From contig JAKAWH010000026.1 in NCBI GenBank assembly GCA_021817065.1, positions 1 through 33,639 of the forward strand: a stretch of DNA of 33,639 nt, written 5' to 3'. The position numbers and the translations under genes were made by a program. The notes under the pieces are model-generated. The model saw nothing but the letters and a program-made list of their open reading frames with translations. It did no database searches and was not told the origin of the DNA. The DNA is from Actinomycetes bacterium. Lineage in GTDB: Bacteria > Actinomycetota > Acidimicrobiia > Acidimicrobiales > JAKAVM01. Positions within the stretch are counted from its first letter, which is position 1. Each line of letters starts with the position of its first letter. Positions 1 through 7,931 of this stretch are shown here, one piece after another.

Positions 1-1
1 G

Positions 2-136
2 CGACCAAACCGGGCAGTAGACATTGCTCAATCACTCTACGGGAGAGCTGTGACATCCGACCGAGATGTCGGGCTTACGGCCCGAGCCCCGATTCCCCTA
101 ACGGCTGAAGCCGCCAGTCCCCTCGGGGCGGATTGA
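2..136 (+). other. Structured left edge: possible 3' end of an upstream gene or IS605-type right end
   Basis: One plus-strand frame is open from the window edge to a TGA at 134-136, which overlaps the methyltransferase ATG at 136 (TGATG). Its third codon positions are less GC-rich than those of the genes further right. The same bases hold a run of short perfect hairpins: 52-57 with 65-70, 71-74 with 80-83, 102-106 with 109-113 (CGGCTGAAGCCG), and 119-122 with 125-128. A CGGCTGAAGCCG-type stem close to the end followed by GGATTGA is reminiscent of the right ends and omega-RNA 3' ends of IS200/IS605 elements carrying tnpB, but no transposase sequence is visible here. Either reading, coupled upstream gene or element remnant, needs the sequence to the left. 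Confidence 0.3.
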
Positions 137-1083
137 TGGAAATCCCAGATCAGGGGGCATCGTCGGTGCCCGAGCCGGCCCGCCGGTACCCTTCAATCAT
201 GGTCGAACCGAACCGCGTTCACCTGGGCGATGCAGCGGAGATACTTCCCACCCTCCCTTCCGAAGCCTTCCGCATGATCTACGTCGACCCGCCCTTCAAT
301 ACGGGTCGAGTCCAGCGGCGGCTGACGTTGAGTACGGTGCGCGACGCGGATGGGGATCGAACCGGCTTTCAGGGAAGGCGGTATCGGACGATTCCCGGGT
401 CCACCCACGCGTACAGGGACGCCTTCGACGATTACCTGGGATTCCTGGAGCCACTGGTCATCGAAGCGTGGAGGACGTTGGCTCCGACGGGCACCTTTTA
501 CCTGCATCTGGACTACCGGGAGGTCCACTACGCGAAGGTGATGATCGACGGGCTCGTCGGGCGTGACCATTTCCTGAACGAGATCATCTGGGCCTACGAC
601 TTCGGAGCGCGCAACAAGAGGAGATGGCCCGCCAAGCACGACAACATACTCGTCTATGTCAAGGACCCGGCTGCCTACTTCTTCGATGCGGAAGCGGTCG
701 AGCGGGAACCGTATATGGCGCCTGGCCTCGTGGGGCCGGAGAAGGCGGCGAGGGGCAAGCTTCCCACCGACACCTGGTGGCATACGATCGTCCCGACCAA
801 CGGTTCGGAGAAGACCGGGTATCCGAATCAGAAACCGGAGGGGATCATCCGCAGAATGATCCAGGCATCGACCGAGCCGGGCGACCGGGTCCTGGATTTC
901 TGTGCCGGTAGCGGGACGCTGGGTGCTGTGGCGCAACAAACCGGCAGGAGGTTCGTGTTGATCGATTCCAATCCGGAAGCCGTCGAGACCATGCGAACGC
1001 GATTGGGCACCGCCGAGGTCGAATACGTGAAAAGTGACGTGGGAGCGGGGGAGCGCGGAACAACACCAGGAGGTTCGTGCTGA
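136..1083 (+). CDS. Orphan site-specific DNA methyltransferase (beta class, N6-adenine or N4-cytosine)
   Basis: This 315-residue protein transfers a methyl group from S-adenosylmethionine to an exocyclic amine in DNA. The catalytic motif IV, DPPFNTG, lies at residues 51-57, and the SAM-binding motif I (VLDFCAGSGT) lies near residue 252. This order (IV before I) defines the beta class. The middle region (RRWPAKHDNILVYVKDP, then GYPNQKP before motif I) is typical of the family. The start is taken at the ATG at 136; an in-frame TTG at 133 directly precedes it, and an in-frame ATG at 199 would still leave all motifs intact. No restriction endonuclease or specificity subunit is adjacent, so it looks like an orphan enzyme. 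The target sequence cannot be predicted. It converges on the lipoprotein gene with a 6-bp gap. Confidence 0.9.
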   Translation: MEIPDQGASSVPEPARRYPSIMVEPNRVHLGDAAEILPTLPSEAFRMIYVDPPFNTGRVQRRLTLSTVRDADGDRTGFQGRRYRTIPGSTHAYRDAFDDYLGFLEPLVIEAWRTLAPTGTFYLHLDYREVHYAKVMIDGLVGRDHFLNEIIWAYDFGARNKRRWPAKHDNILVYVKDPAAYFFDAEAVEREPYMAPGLVGPEKAARGKLPTDTWWHTIVPTNGSEKTGYPNQKPEGIIRRMIQASTEPGDRVLDFCAGSGTLGAVAQQTGRRFVLIDSNPEAVETMRTRLGTAEVEYVKSDVGAGERGTTPGGSC

Positions 1084-1089
1084 ACACGG

Positions 1090-2463
1090 TCAGGGCGAGC
1101 TGACGAAATCCGGTTGGAAATCGAGGTGGAATGGCTTCCCTGGCTTCCCGGAATCGAAATAGAAGGGCCGCACCGTTGAAGTGAGGGAGGAATAGAAGAA
1201 GTATCCGGTCGAACCCAATATGCCTGTGTCGGATGAAGGCACGGTGAGGAGAACTCTGGCGGTGCCGGCTGATGCCGAGGTACCCGTTGGCGAGACGGTC
1301 CACTCCGAGAGGGCGTGGAGCGACGGATCGGAACTGACCAGGACATCCCGGTTAGGCAGCGATAACAGCACCGGCGGCACGGAACCTTCTGTGGCGGGAA
1401 GGGCGATTCGAGGTACCCCGGGAATATCGGTGAGGGTTCCGCTTCGAAGGTCGATTCCGACCACCGAGGAGATGATCGAACCGGGGTTTGTGCCGGAGAA
1501 TACGGGCTCGTTCTCAGTGATCCCGAGAATGCACTCGGAACAAGAACGGGACGGACCCGGAACCAGCTCACCCAGGAGATCGCCGGCTGGAATGGAGACG
1601 GTCGCCCCGAGAGAGCCGGCTTTGGTGTTCAGCAGCGAGATGAAGTATCGGGTGGAGGTCTCGTATTGATTGACAGAGTCAGAAGTGCTGGACTTCATGA
1701 TCGCAATGTGGGACCCCTGGATGAACTGGACATTGCTTGCGTACTGGCCTGCAGGTGAGGCGATGGGAGTACCGAGAGCGAGAGACCGTGCGTCGATGGG
1801 ACGAACGGAACTGGGCTCCCCTCCGGCCCCGCAGGTAACCCACACCGTGCGTCCATCGGGCGAAGCGGCCAGATTCCGGGGGTAATCGCACACGTCGATG
1901 GTGCGCACGATGGAATCGGTCGAGGTGGAGAGGACGAGGACGGAGTTCCCCTTGCGGTACATGGCGCGCAAGAGTTCTTCCGGGGAGCCTGGCGGCGGGG
2001 CGCTGCCGGTCTCGGCGACGAAGAGCAATCCGCCGGCGAGGACCATATTGCTCGGCTCGGTGTGGAGCGAAATCGGATGCGTCGCAGTGCCGTTCGCGAG
2101 GTCGACCGGGATGACTTCGGACCGCTCGTTGCTGCCGCCACCGGTGGAATTCCACGCAAAGAAGTAGGCAGTCCGTCCGTCCGGCGTGAGGACGGTTGAC
2201 CCAGTGGACACCCTGAAATTTCCGGTTGCCAGGGTGAAAGTCCGTTCGACTCGTCCCGTTCCTGCATCGATTACCGAGAACCGGGTGGCCTGTTCTGATT
2301 CGATGGGGATAGCGGGGTTGGAGACTGTGGTGGTGCCCACCGCAACCAGGAATCTTGGTACAGAGGTGCCTCGGGCAACCGGTCCTGCCGACGAGGAACC
2401 AGCGCAGGCGGAGATAAAGGCGAGCCACGCCAGCAATACCGTGCTCACCCCGCGTGCCTTCAT
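1090..2463 (-). CDS. Secreted lipoprotein with beta-propeller-like (YVTN/WD-type) repeats
   Basis: The 457-residue product begins with MKARG, a hydrophobic segment and a lipobox-like ISAC, so it is probably an exported lipoprotein. The mature part has repeated stretches of the type seen in beta-propeller proteins (FLVAVGTTTV, VIDAGTGRVERTF, LTPDGRTAYFF, VLSTSTDSIVRTIDV, ASPDGRTVWVTCG), which suggests a blade fold but no specific activity. The start ATG overlaps the stop of the upstream MFS gene (ATGA), so the two are probably translationally coupled. A longer open frame continues upstream to 3393, but there it only shadows the MFS gene. The function is unknown. A role as extracytoplasmic partner of the exporter is inferred from the overlap alone. 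Confidence 0.8.
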   Translation of the reverse strand: MKARGVSTVLLAWLAFISACAGSSSAGPVARGTSVPRFLVAVGTTTVSNPAIPIESEQATRFSVIDAGTGRVERTFTLATGNFRVSTGSTVLTPDGRTAYFFAWNSTGGGSNERSEVIPVDLANGTATHPISLHTEPSNMVLAGGLLFVAETGSAPPPGSPEELLRAMYRKGNSVLVLSTSTDSIVRTIDVCDYPRNLAASPDGRTVWVTCGAGGEPSSVRPIDARSLALGTPIASPAGQYASNVQFIQGSHIAIMKSSTSDSVNQYETSTRYFISLLNTKAGSLGATVSIPAGDLLGELVPGPSRSCSECILGITENEPVFSGTNPGSIISSVVGIDLRSGTLTDIPGVPRIALPATEGSVPPVLLSLPNRDVLVSSDPSLHALSEWTVSPTGTSASAGTARVLLTVPSSDTGILGSTGYFFYSSLTSTVRPFYFDSGKPGKPFHLDFQPDFVSSP

Positions 2464-3911
2464 GCGGGCTTGTCCGCCGTCTTCCGTGCCCGGGTCGCCG
2501 AGAGCAGGGCAGCCACCACCATGAAGACCATAGACGCGTAAAAGGCGGAATGGAGGCCGGTGGTGAACGCAACGGCAAGGTGGCCGTGAAGGCTGCGGGT
2601 ACCCACGAAGATGGCGAAGGCCAGATGCTTGGAAATAGAGCGTGACGCGATCAGGATCGCCACCGCGAACGAGAACACCATCCCGACGTTGGCGAAGGTG
2701 CGCAGCATCCCCGAGGCGATCCCGAAAACCTGCGGGGGCGACGCCTTCATCACCGCCGCCGAATTGGCGGGGAAGAATCCGCTCGCGCCGGTCCCGTTGA
2801 TCACGCTGGCGACCACCACCATCCACAGCCCGGAGTGGAGAGCGAGGTGGGCGTAAACGAAGAGAGCGATCACCTGGACCCCGAGACCGATGGTCGCAGG
2901 CAGCACTGCTCCGTGCCGGTCGGCTAGGCGGCCCCCGAACGGGCCTACTGCGGAACCCACCATGTAACCAGGCACCAGCAGTAGGGAAGCGTGGATCGGG
3001 GAGAGTTCCCGAGGCCCCTGCAGGTACATGATCACCAGGAAGAGAGTTGCGAAGTTGGCCAAACCCTGCAGCAGCGAGGCCAGCAGCGAGGGGGTCATGG
3101 TGGGGATGGCGAGCAGGGAGAGGTCGAGCATCGGGCTCGGGTGGCGGCGCTCGATGAGGACGAATGCGATTAACGCCACCACTCCACCGGCGAGGTAGCC
3201 GATGATGGTGCTGTCGAACGAGGAGGTGGCCAACTTGGTCATCGCCCACAGCACTCCGAAGAGACCCAGGCCCAACGTGATCATCCCCGCCGGATCGAGT
3301 CTGCGACGAGCCCGATCGCCCTTCTCGTGCAATACCCGCACTGCCAGCAGGAGAGCGCCCGCGCCGATCGGCACGTTGATCCAGAAGATCCATCGCCAGG
3401 AGATGTAAGTGACCATGATCCCCCCGACCACGATCCCCAGGATCGCCCCGAGGCTCCAGCCGACCGCGTTGTACCCGTAGGCGCGGCCGCGCCGTTCCGG
3501 CGGATAGAGGTCGGCGATGACTGCTCCTGAGTTGGCGGTGACGAAGGCCCCGCCGATCCCCTGGAGGACCCGGAACCCGATGATCGCCGCCTCGTTCCAG
3601 GCGAGGGCGCAGGCGAGCGAACCGAGGATGAATATCGCGAAGCCGGCTTCGTACATCCGGACCCGCCCGAACATGTCGCCCAGGCGGCCGACCTGGGTGG
3701 AAAGCAGGGTGATGACCAGGAGATAGCCGATCACCACCCAGATTACCGAGGAGAGGGCGATTCTTAGCCCTCGCTCGATCTCGGGGAGAGCCAGTACGAC
3801 GATGGTGGTGTCGACCGCGGTGATCAATACGCCGGTCATCACCACCACCATCGCCAGTCCGGTGTGGCTGGTGCCGGTGGAGGGGCGTAAAGGTGCAGCG
3901 GGCTGGTTCAC
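2460..3911 (-). CDS. MFS multidrug exporter, DHA2 (EmrB/QacA, 14-helix) family
   Basis: The 483-residue membrane protein has the antiporter signatures of the drug:H+ family. TM1 reads VLITAVDTTIVVLALPEI (motif D1-like), the loop after TM2 has GRLGDMFGR (motif A), and TM5 has GWSLGAILGIVVGG (motif C, typical of exporters). Its length and number of hydrophobic segments fit the 14-TM DHA2 group. The substrate is not predictable. The start is uncertain: GTG at 3911 is preferred here, and an in-frame TTG lies 6 bases upstream. The stop overlaps the start of the lipoprotein gene by 4 bases. It diverges from apt across about 86 bases, and no adjacent regulator gene is seen. Confidence 0.9.
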   Translation of the reverse strand: MNQPAAPLRPSTGTSHTGLAMVVVMTGVLITAVDTTIVVLALPEIERGLRIALSSVIWVVIGYLLVITLLSTQVGRLGDMFGRVRMYEAGFAIFILGSLACALAWNEAAIIGFRVLQGIGGAFVTANSGAVIADLYPPERRGRAYGYNAVGWSLGAILGIVVGGIMVTYISWRWIFWINVPIGAGALLLAVRVLHEKGDRARRRLDPAGMITLGLGLFGVLWAMTKLATSSFDSTIIGYLAGGVVALIAFVLIERRHPSPMLDLSLLAIPTMTPSLLASLLQGLANFATLFLVIMYLQGPRELSPIHASLLLVPGYMVGSAVGPFGGRLADRHGAVLPATIGLGVQVIALFVYAHLALHSGLWMVVVASVINGTGASGFFPANSAAVMKASPPQVFGIASGMLRTFANVGMVFSFAVAILIASRSISKHLAFAIFVGTRSLHGHLAVAFTTGLHSAFYASMVFMVVAALLSATRARKTADKPA

Positions 3912-3997
3912 CGGCAACGAGCCTACGGCCTCGTTCGGTGCAGCAGCGCTACCGGTCGACCCGCCGGCCAGACCACACGCTTGGTAACCTTCAGCAG

Positions 3998-4546
3998 GTG
4001 CCCGATTTCTTCACTTCCCCTCCTGCCTCGGTGGAGCAGCTCATCGGTGCCCGGATCCGCGAGATCCCCGACTTTCCCACCCCGGGAATCGCCTTCAAGG
4101 ACATCACCCCCTTGCTGGCCGACCCACCCTCGTTCGCGGTGGCGGTGGAGGCGATGGCAAAACCTTTTGCCGGTTGTGTGGACCAAGTGGTCGGGATCGA
4201 GGCCCGTGGTTTCATCCTCGCAGCCCCCATCGCCTATGTGCTCGGCGCCGGGGTGGTCCCTCTTCGCAAGGAAGGCCGCCTACCCGCTCCGACTTTCTCC
4301 GAAGGCTACGAACTCGAGTATGGCAGTGCGGTGCTCGAGGTCCATCGGGATGCTTTTCACTGGGGGAGCAGGACCTTGATCGTTGACGACGTCCTCGCCA
4401 CCGGGGGGACCGCTGCGGTGGCAGCGTCTCTGGTGGAGCAGGCGGGCGGCGAAGTGATCGGGCTGAGTGTGCTGCTCGAACTGGTGGGGCTGAACGGTAG
4501 GGACAAACTCGTTGGAAGAGAGGTTCACGCACTGCTCACGGCGTGA
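3998..4546 (+). CDS. apt: Adenine phosphoribosyltransferase
   Basis: Apt makes AMP from adenine and PRPP in purine salvage. The 182-residue length is normal. The N-terminal IREIPDFPTPGIAFKDITPLL block, VGIEARGFILAAP, LRKEGRLP and the PRPP loop LIVDDVLATGGT are all present. The start is chosen as GTG at 3998 because the protein then begins 23 residues before the conserved PDFPTPG; the frame is open further upstream but would overlap the MFS gene. There is no convincing SD. A TAACCT at 3985-3990 lies 7 bases before the GTG and could be a -10 element for a near-leaderless message. The gene converges on the last YbjQ-like gene with a 7-bp gap. Confidence 0.95.
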   Translation: MPDFFTSPPASVEQLIGARIREIPDFPTPGIAFKDITPLLADPPSFAVAVEAMAKPFAGCVDQVVGIEARGFILAAPIAYVLGAGVVPLRKEGRLPAPTFSEGYELEYGSAVLEVHRDAFHWGSRTLIVDDVLATGGTAAVAASLVEQAGGEVIGLSVLLELVGLNGRDKLVGREVHALLTA

Positions 4547-4553
4547 AGTACCC

Positions 4554-5444
4554 TCAGCGCAGCGACCCGGCAGCGAACTCCACCACCGGGTCGTCCAACT
4601 CGATCACAAGTCCCGGGTTCAGTCTCTCGTGGTTCTCGGCTGAGAGGCGCACCGCGGTGCCCCAGCAGCGGAAACCGATCACATGGCGAGCGAATGGGAG
4701 TGGTCCTTCTTCGATGTCGACCCCGACCACGCCGTGGGCCCCGGAGGTGGCGGCAACGTGCTGGAGCCCGGCGAGGGCCGATTCCCGAGCGACGTAGAGG
4801 CCCTGGGTGTAGGCCTCCAACTCGACGTTCTGGCCCGCCTGGGAGAGCGCTTTGGAGGCACGCCGGCGGGGCACGTTGACGAAGCCCATGCCGTAGGCGA
4901 GGGAGGTCGGTACCCAGCCGGTCCGAGCGAGGAGGGTGAAATCGCGAGCGCTCAAATCGGAGAGGAACGGATCGGACCCTGCCCCCTGCGCTCCGGAGCG
5001 GGAGGTGTGGGAGGTGTGGGAGGTGTGGGAGGAGTGGGAGGAACCGGTCGAGGTGCGGCGGATGGCGCTGCCGGTCAACTGGACGGTGACGTGATGGGGG
5101 GCCATCTCGAACTCGACTTCGACGCCCACCACGCCCGCACCTTCCTCCTGGCTGCACGCGTGGTGGAGCTTCTGGATGGCCCACTCGAAGGCGGAGGCGA
5201 CTGCCGAGGTGGCGATGCCGATGTGCTGGGGCGCCCCACCCGCCCCGAGAGCCCAGAAGGTCCCGGGTGGGATGGCGGCCTCCGACATCCCGTACACCAG
5301 GCCGGCCGGTTCCCAGCCTGCGGCGTGGAGGAGCAATACCTCGTCCACCGAGAGGTCCGAGGTGTCACCGCGCCGGCCCGTGGGAGGCGCCGACAAAGAG
5401 GCGATCCCGGAGCGGAGGCGGTCGGCGGGGGAGGTGGCGGTCAC
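4554..5444 (-). CDS. Double YbjQ/UPF0145-like domain protein with His/Ser/Thr linker
   Basis: Each half of this roughly 296-residue protein carries a YbjQ-like (UPF0145, sometimes called heavy-metal-binding) domain. One starts at TSDLSVDEVLLL and contains GAGVVGVEVEFE; the second starts at LSDLSARDFTLL and contains GAHGVVGVDIEEG followed by WGTAVRL. The two are joined by a repetitive linker with alternating His (SHSSHTSHTSHTS), encoded by four near-identical 9-bp units at 5002-5037. The start is uncertain: GTG at 5444 gives a 52-base gap to the upstream gene, while the frame is open to 5615. It is the last gene of the minus-strand operon headed by pspA. The family's biochemical role is unknown; metal binding by the His linker is speculation. 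Confidence 0.75.
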   Translation of the reverse strand: MTATSPADRLRSGIASLSAPPTGRRGDTSDLSVDEVLLLHAAGWEPAGLVYGMSEAAIPPGTFWALGAGGAPQHIGIATSAVASAFEWAIQKLHHACSQEEGAGVVGVEVEFEMAPHHVTVQLTGSAIRRTSTGSSHSSHTSHTSHTSRSGAQGAGSDPFLSDLSARDFTLLARTGWVPTSLAYGMGFVNVPRRRASKALSQAGQNVELEAYTQGLYVARESALAGLQHVAATSGAHGVVGVDIEEGPLPFARHVIGFRCWGTAVRLSAENHERLNPGLVIELDDPVVEFAAGSLR

Positions 5445-5496
5445 CTGAGGCCCCGGGTGCCAGCAAGGCAAGCAAGAGTGGCGGCGGAGCCCTTGC

Positions 5497-6612
5497 TCAG
5501 TCCCACATTCCCACCACCGGTCGGGGAGGATCCATAGGCTCGATCTCGGCGAACCTCCGGACCCGGGTGCCTTCGAGTAGGCAGGTGATGATCCGGTTGC
5601 CCTCCGCCCCCTCATGGGCGGTCACCGACATGGAAGCGCCGTGGAGGGTGTCACCGGCCAACTGGTGGGCGATCCGCTCGTTGGCGATCTGGCAGGCGGT
5701 CATGTACGCCTCGGTGATCTGGCTGATCTCCTGAGGCTGCCACGAGCCTCCGGCCCACCCGGAGCCGCCCGACCACGCGCCACCCTGTCCACCCCAGGAG
5801 GAAGCACCAGGAGCGAATCCGCCTCCGAAACCCCCCATTCGTCCCGCACCTCCTCCGGCGAGCCCCCCCATGATTCCGCCCAGGCCGCCCATCATCCCTC
5901 CACCGTAGCCGGACCCGCCCCCGAATCCGCCTCCGGGGACTGATCCGGCGAAGCCCATCCGGCCCTCCACCATCGCAGCGGTGAGGCAGTAGGCGTAGAC
6001 GCCGATCTCCGAGAGGGTAGCCACCACCTGGACAGGCATATATCCTGCATCGATAAGCTTCACCAATCGTTGCCCGGCCAGGTAGGTGGAAAAGGGTGCC
6101 GGTACGGACTCGACTCCTCTTACCCGCACAGCGGTGCCGGTCAGGTGGAACTCGTGGACGCCGTAGTCGACCATCCTCCGCACGTTGGCAGCTACCCCGA
6201 TCACCCCGTGGGCACCGGCTTCCTGGGCCTCCTGCATCATCCGGTTGTAGGCCGAGGAGTACCCCTGTAACCAGGCCGACTCGTTGATGGTCATCTCGGC
6301 GTTATAGCCCCAGGCACGGTGCTCGGCGGAGACGAATCCGTGGGGGCAGTTCCACTGCCGATAGAACCCGGAGTTGCCCCGACCGAAGTAGCTCCAGTAG
6401 CTCGACCCGTAGGAAGTGAACTGCATCGCGCAGAATCCCTGAACAAATCCCACCGGCTCCATGTCCAGCTCCAGGCATGCCCCGTACTGGGTGGCGGTGA
6501 GGTCGGAGGAGAAGGTCGCGCTTGCCAGGCGTCCTGCTACGTCGGCCTCGACCTGGGCGGTGGACTCGCCGGGAGGAACGTCTCCATCGGACGAGCGCGA
6601 ACGGGGACTCAT
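5497..6612 (-). CDS. YbjQ-like protein with two diverged domains and a Gly-rich insert
   Basis: The 371-residue protein starts at ATG 6612, with GAGG 7 bases upstream and a 31-base gap to the previous gene. The N-terminal domain has FSSDLTATQYGACLELDMEPVGF-like sequence and ends in AHGVIGVAANV ... LTGTAVRV. The second domain (FSTYLAGQRLVKLIDAGYMP onward) is interrupted after VEGRMGFAG by about 70 residues rich in Gly, Met, Ser and Trp, then resumes at ISQITEAYMTACQIANERIAHQL. In the two sister genes the corresponding join is short. Gly-rich inserts of this kind can be flexible or self-associating, but nothing here proves that. Confidence 0.75.
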   Translation of the reverse strand: MSPRSRSSDGDVPPGESTAQVEADVAGRLASATFSSDLTATQYGACLELDMEPVGFVQGFCAMQFTSYGSSYWSYFGRGNSGFYRQWNCPHGFVSAEHRAWGYNAEMTINESAWLQGYSSAYNRMMQEAQEAGAHGVIGVAANVRRMVDYGVHEFHLTGTAVRVRGVESVPAPFSTYLAGQRLVKLIDAGYMPVQVVATLSEIGVYAYCLTAAMVEGRMGFAGSVPGGGFGGGSGYGGGMMGGLGGIMGGLAGGGAGRMGGFGGGFAPGASSWGGQGGAWSGGSGWAGGSWQPQEISQITEAYMTACQIANERIAHQLAGDTLHGASMSVTAHEGAEGNRIITCLLEGTRVRRFAEIEPMDPPRPVVGMWD

Positions 6613-6643
6613 AGAGAAACCTCGACGCGCGAGCGAGGGGACT

Positions 6644-7453
6644 TCATCCGTCAAGAGAGATGATGGTGGCCGGCTTGGGCAGCTCGACTTCACCGGCGGT
6701 GCGGACGATGGCAGTGCCGAGGGCGAGGAACTCGATGGTGTGGCTTCCCCACTGGTGGCTCTTCTCCTCCAGGCGCACGCCCACGATCCCGGTCGCCCCC
6801 AGCGCCTCTGCCTCGTCCTGCATCCGGTTCATCGCAAGTTCCCGGGCGTCGTACAGGGCCTCGGTGACATTGGTCAACTCGACGTTCTGGCCGATCGAGC
6901 CGAGTGCCTGGCCGAGCCCCCGGTGAGCGATGTGGTATACGCACGATCCCATCACCAGCCCTTGAGGGACGTGGCCGGTCTGCATGATCCGCCAGAAATC
7001 CTGACCCGAAAGATCCGAGGTGAAGGGCGCACCCTTCTTGTTTCGATAGGACTGGCCGTTCTCCGCCTTCACCGCGGTGCCCATGGCGATGAACTCGGCA
7101 GCGTCGGCACCCCACTCGTAGTAGTTGACGTCCAGCCGCACGCCGACCACACCGTCGGCACCCAACTCGTCGGCCTCCTTCTCCATCCGGGTCATTGCCA
7201 GTTCCCTGGCGGTGTACATCGCCTCGGACAGCTTGCTCAGTTCCTGGCTGGCCCCCCACTTGCGCATCTGCATCCCGATGTGGAAGATCGACGACCCCAT
7301 CACGAAACCGACTGGGTGGAAACCGGACTCTTTGACCAGCAGGAACTCATTGACCGACAGGTCGGAAGTGAATAGCTGGTCACGCAGCGCTTCGGCGATG
7401 CGGGTCCCCGCGTCGGTGGGAACGCCGCTCTCGTCGGCGGGCGTCTTGGTCAT
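6644..7453 (-). CDS. Double YbjQ/UPF0145-like domain protein
   Basis: This 269-residue protein is the clearest family member of the three. Both halves begin FTSDLS, continue with VGFVMGSS/QGLVMGSC, contain a helix of the type AMYTARELAMTRMEKEADELGADGVVGV and end with MGTAV/LGTAI. Single-domain YbjQ proteins of about 100 residues form ring oligomers, so this is an internal duplication. A strong SD (AGGAGG, about 5 bases before the ATG) supports the start at 7453. It lies 58 bases after the small gene that follows pspA. Function is unknown; its position suggests a role linked to the PspA membrane-stress protein. Confidence 0.85.
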   Translation of the reverse strand: MTKTPADESGVPTDAGTRIAEALRDQLFTSDLSVNEFLLVKESGFHPVGFVMGSSIFHIGMQMRKWGASQELSKLSEAMYTARELAMTRMEKEADELGADGVVGVRLDVNYYEWGADAAEFIAMGTAVKAENGQSYRNKKGAPFTSDLSGQDFWRIMQTGHVPQGLVMGSCVYHIAHRGLGQALGSIGQNVELTNVTEALYDARELAMNRMQDEAEALGATGIVGVRLEEKSHQWGSHTIEFLALGTAIVRTAGEVELPKPATIISLDG

Positions 7454-7511
7454 GTGTGCCTCCTAGCTCCGGGAAAAGGGGTGTTCGCGCGGCTCACGCG
7501 AGGCAGCGCGC

Positions 7512-7931
7512 TCACGGCGTACTCCGTCCGATGACGATATTCTCCAGAGCCTGGCGCGCCGATTCGCTCTGCTCGGCCTCGGCCTGGACGGTGGTGAGCA
7601 GGCGGGTGAGCCACTGGTCCATGGAGACCTGCTCGCTGCGGATCCGGATCCCTCCCGATCCGTGCCCGATGGAGCACCGGATGGAAGGCCCGTCGCTCAG
7701 CGCTTCCAGGTCGTCGTCGCCGAGCCGTATCGCGATGCGCTTGATCTGGTTCGACTTGCGCAGGAATCCTCCGGCACGTTCGACGGTCATTCGGGTGCCC
7801 AGAGTGGTACCCAACTCCTCGGCGAGAAGGCGGAGCAGCATCTGGCCGTCGCTGGCCGCAGACTGGAGCTGTACCACCGCGGTGGCCAGTTCCAGGCCCG
7901 GGTCGGAGGGATCGGAGGGGACCAGGCTCAT
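7512..7931 (-). CDS. Small unknown protein coupled to pspA
   Basis: I do not recognise this 139-residue protein. It has no signal peptide, membrane segment or cysteine-rich motif. The N-terminal part (LELATAVVQLQSAASDGQMLLRLLAEEL) looks helical. The centre (TVERAGGFLRKSNQIKRIAIRLGDDDLEAL) and CSIGHGSGGIRIRS look like beta strands, and the C-terminus is an acidic helix. Its start ATG overlaps the stop of pspA by 4 bases (ATGA), so it is almost certainly translated with PspA. It does not resemble the short PspA-associated domains that I can recall. Confidence 0.75.
   Translation of the reverse strand: MSLVPSDPSDPGLELATAVVQLQSAASDGQMLLRLLAEELGTTLGTRMTVERAGGFLRKSNQIKRIAIRLGDDDLEALSDGPSIRCSIGHGSGGIRIRSEQVSMDQWLTRLLTTVQAEAEQSESARQALENIVIGRSTP

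Noticed and set aside
2464-3393. Upstream half of a 767-codon minus-strand open frame
   Set aside because: It lies in another frame of the MFS gene, with Arg/Pro-rich shadow sequence. Only the part from ATG 2463 has a signal peptide and propeller-like repeats.
4683-5537. 284-codon plus-strand open frame with GVGGVGGVGG
   Set aside because: The Gly-Val repeat is the antisense of the 9-bp His/Ser/Thr linker repeat. The minus strand carries the YbjQ-like domains.
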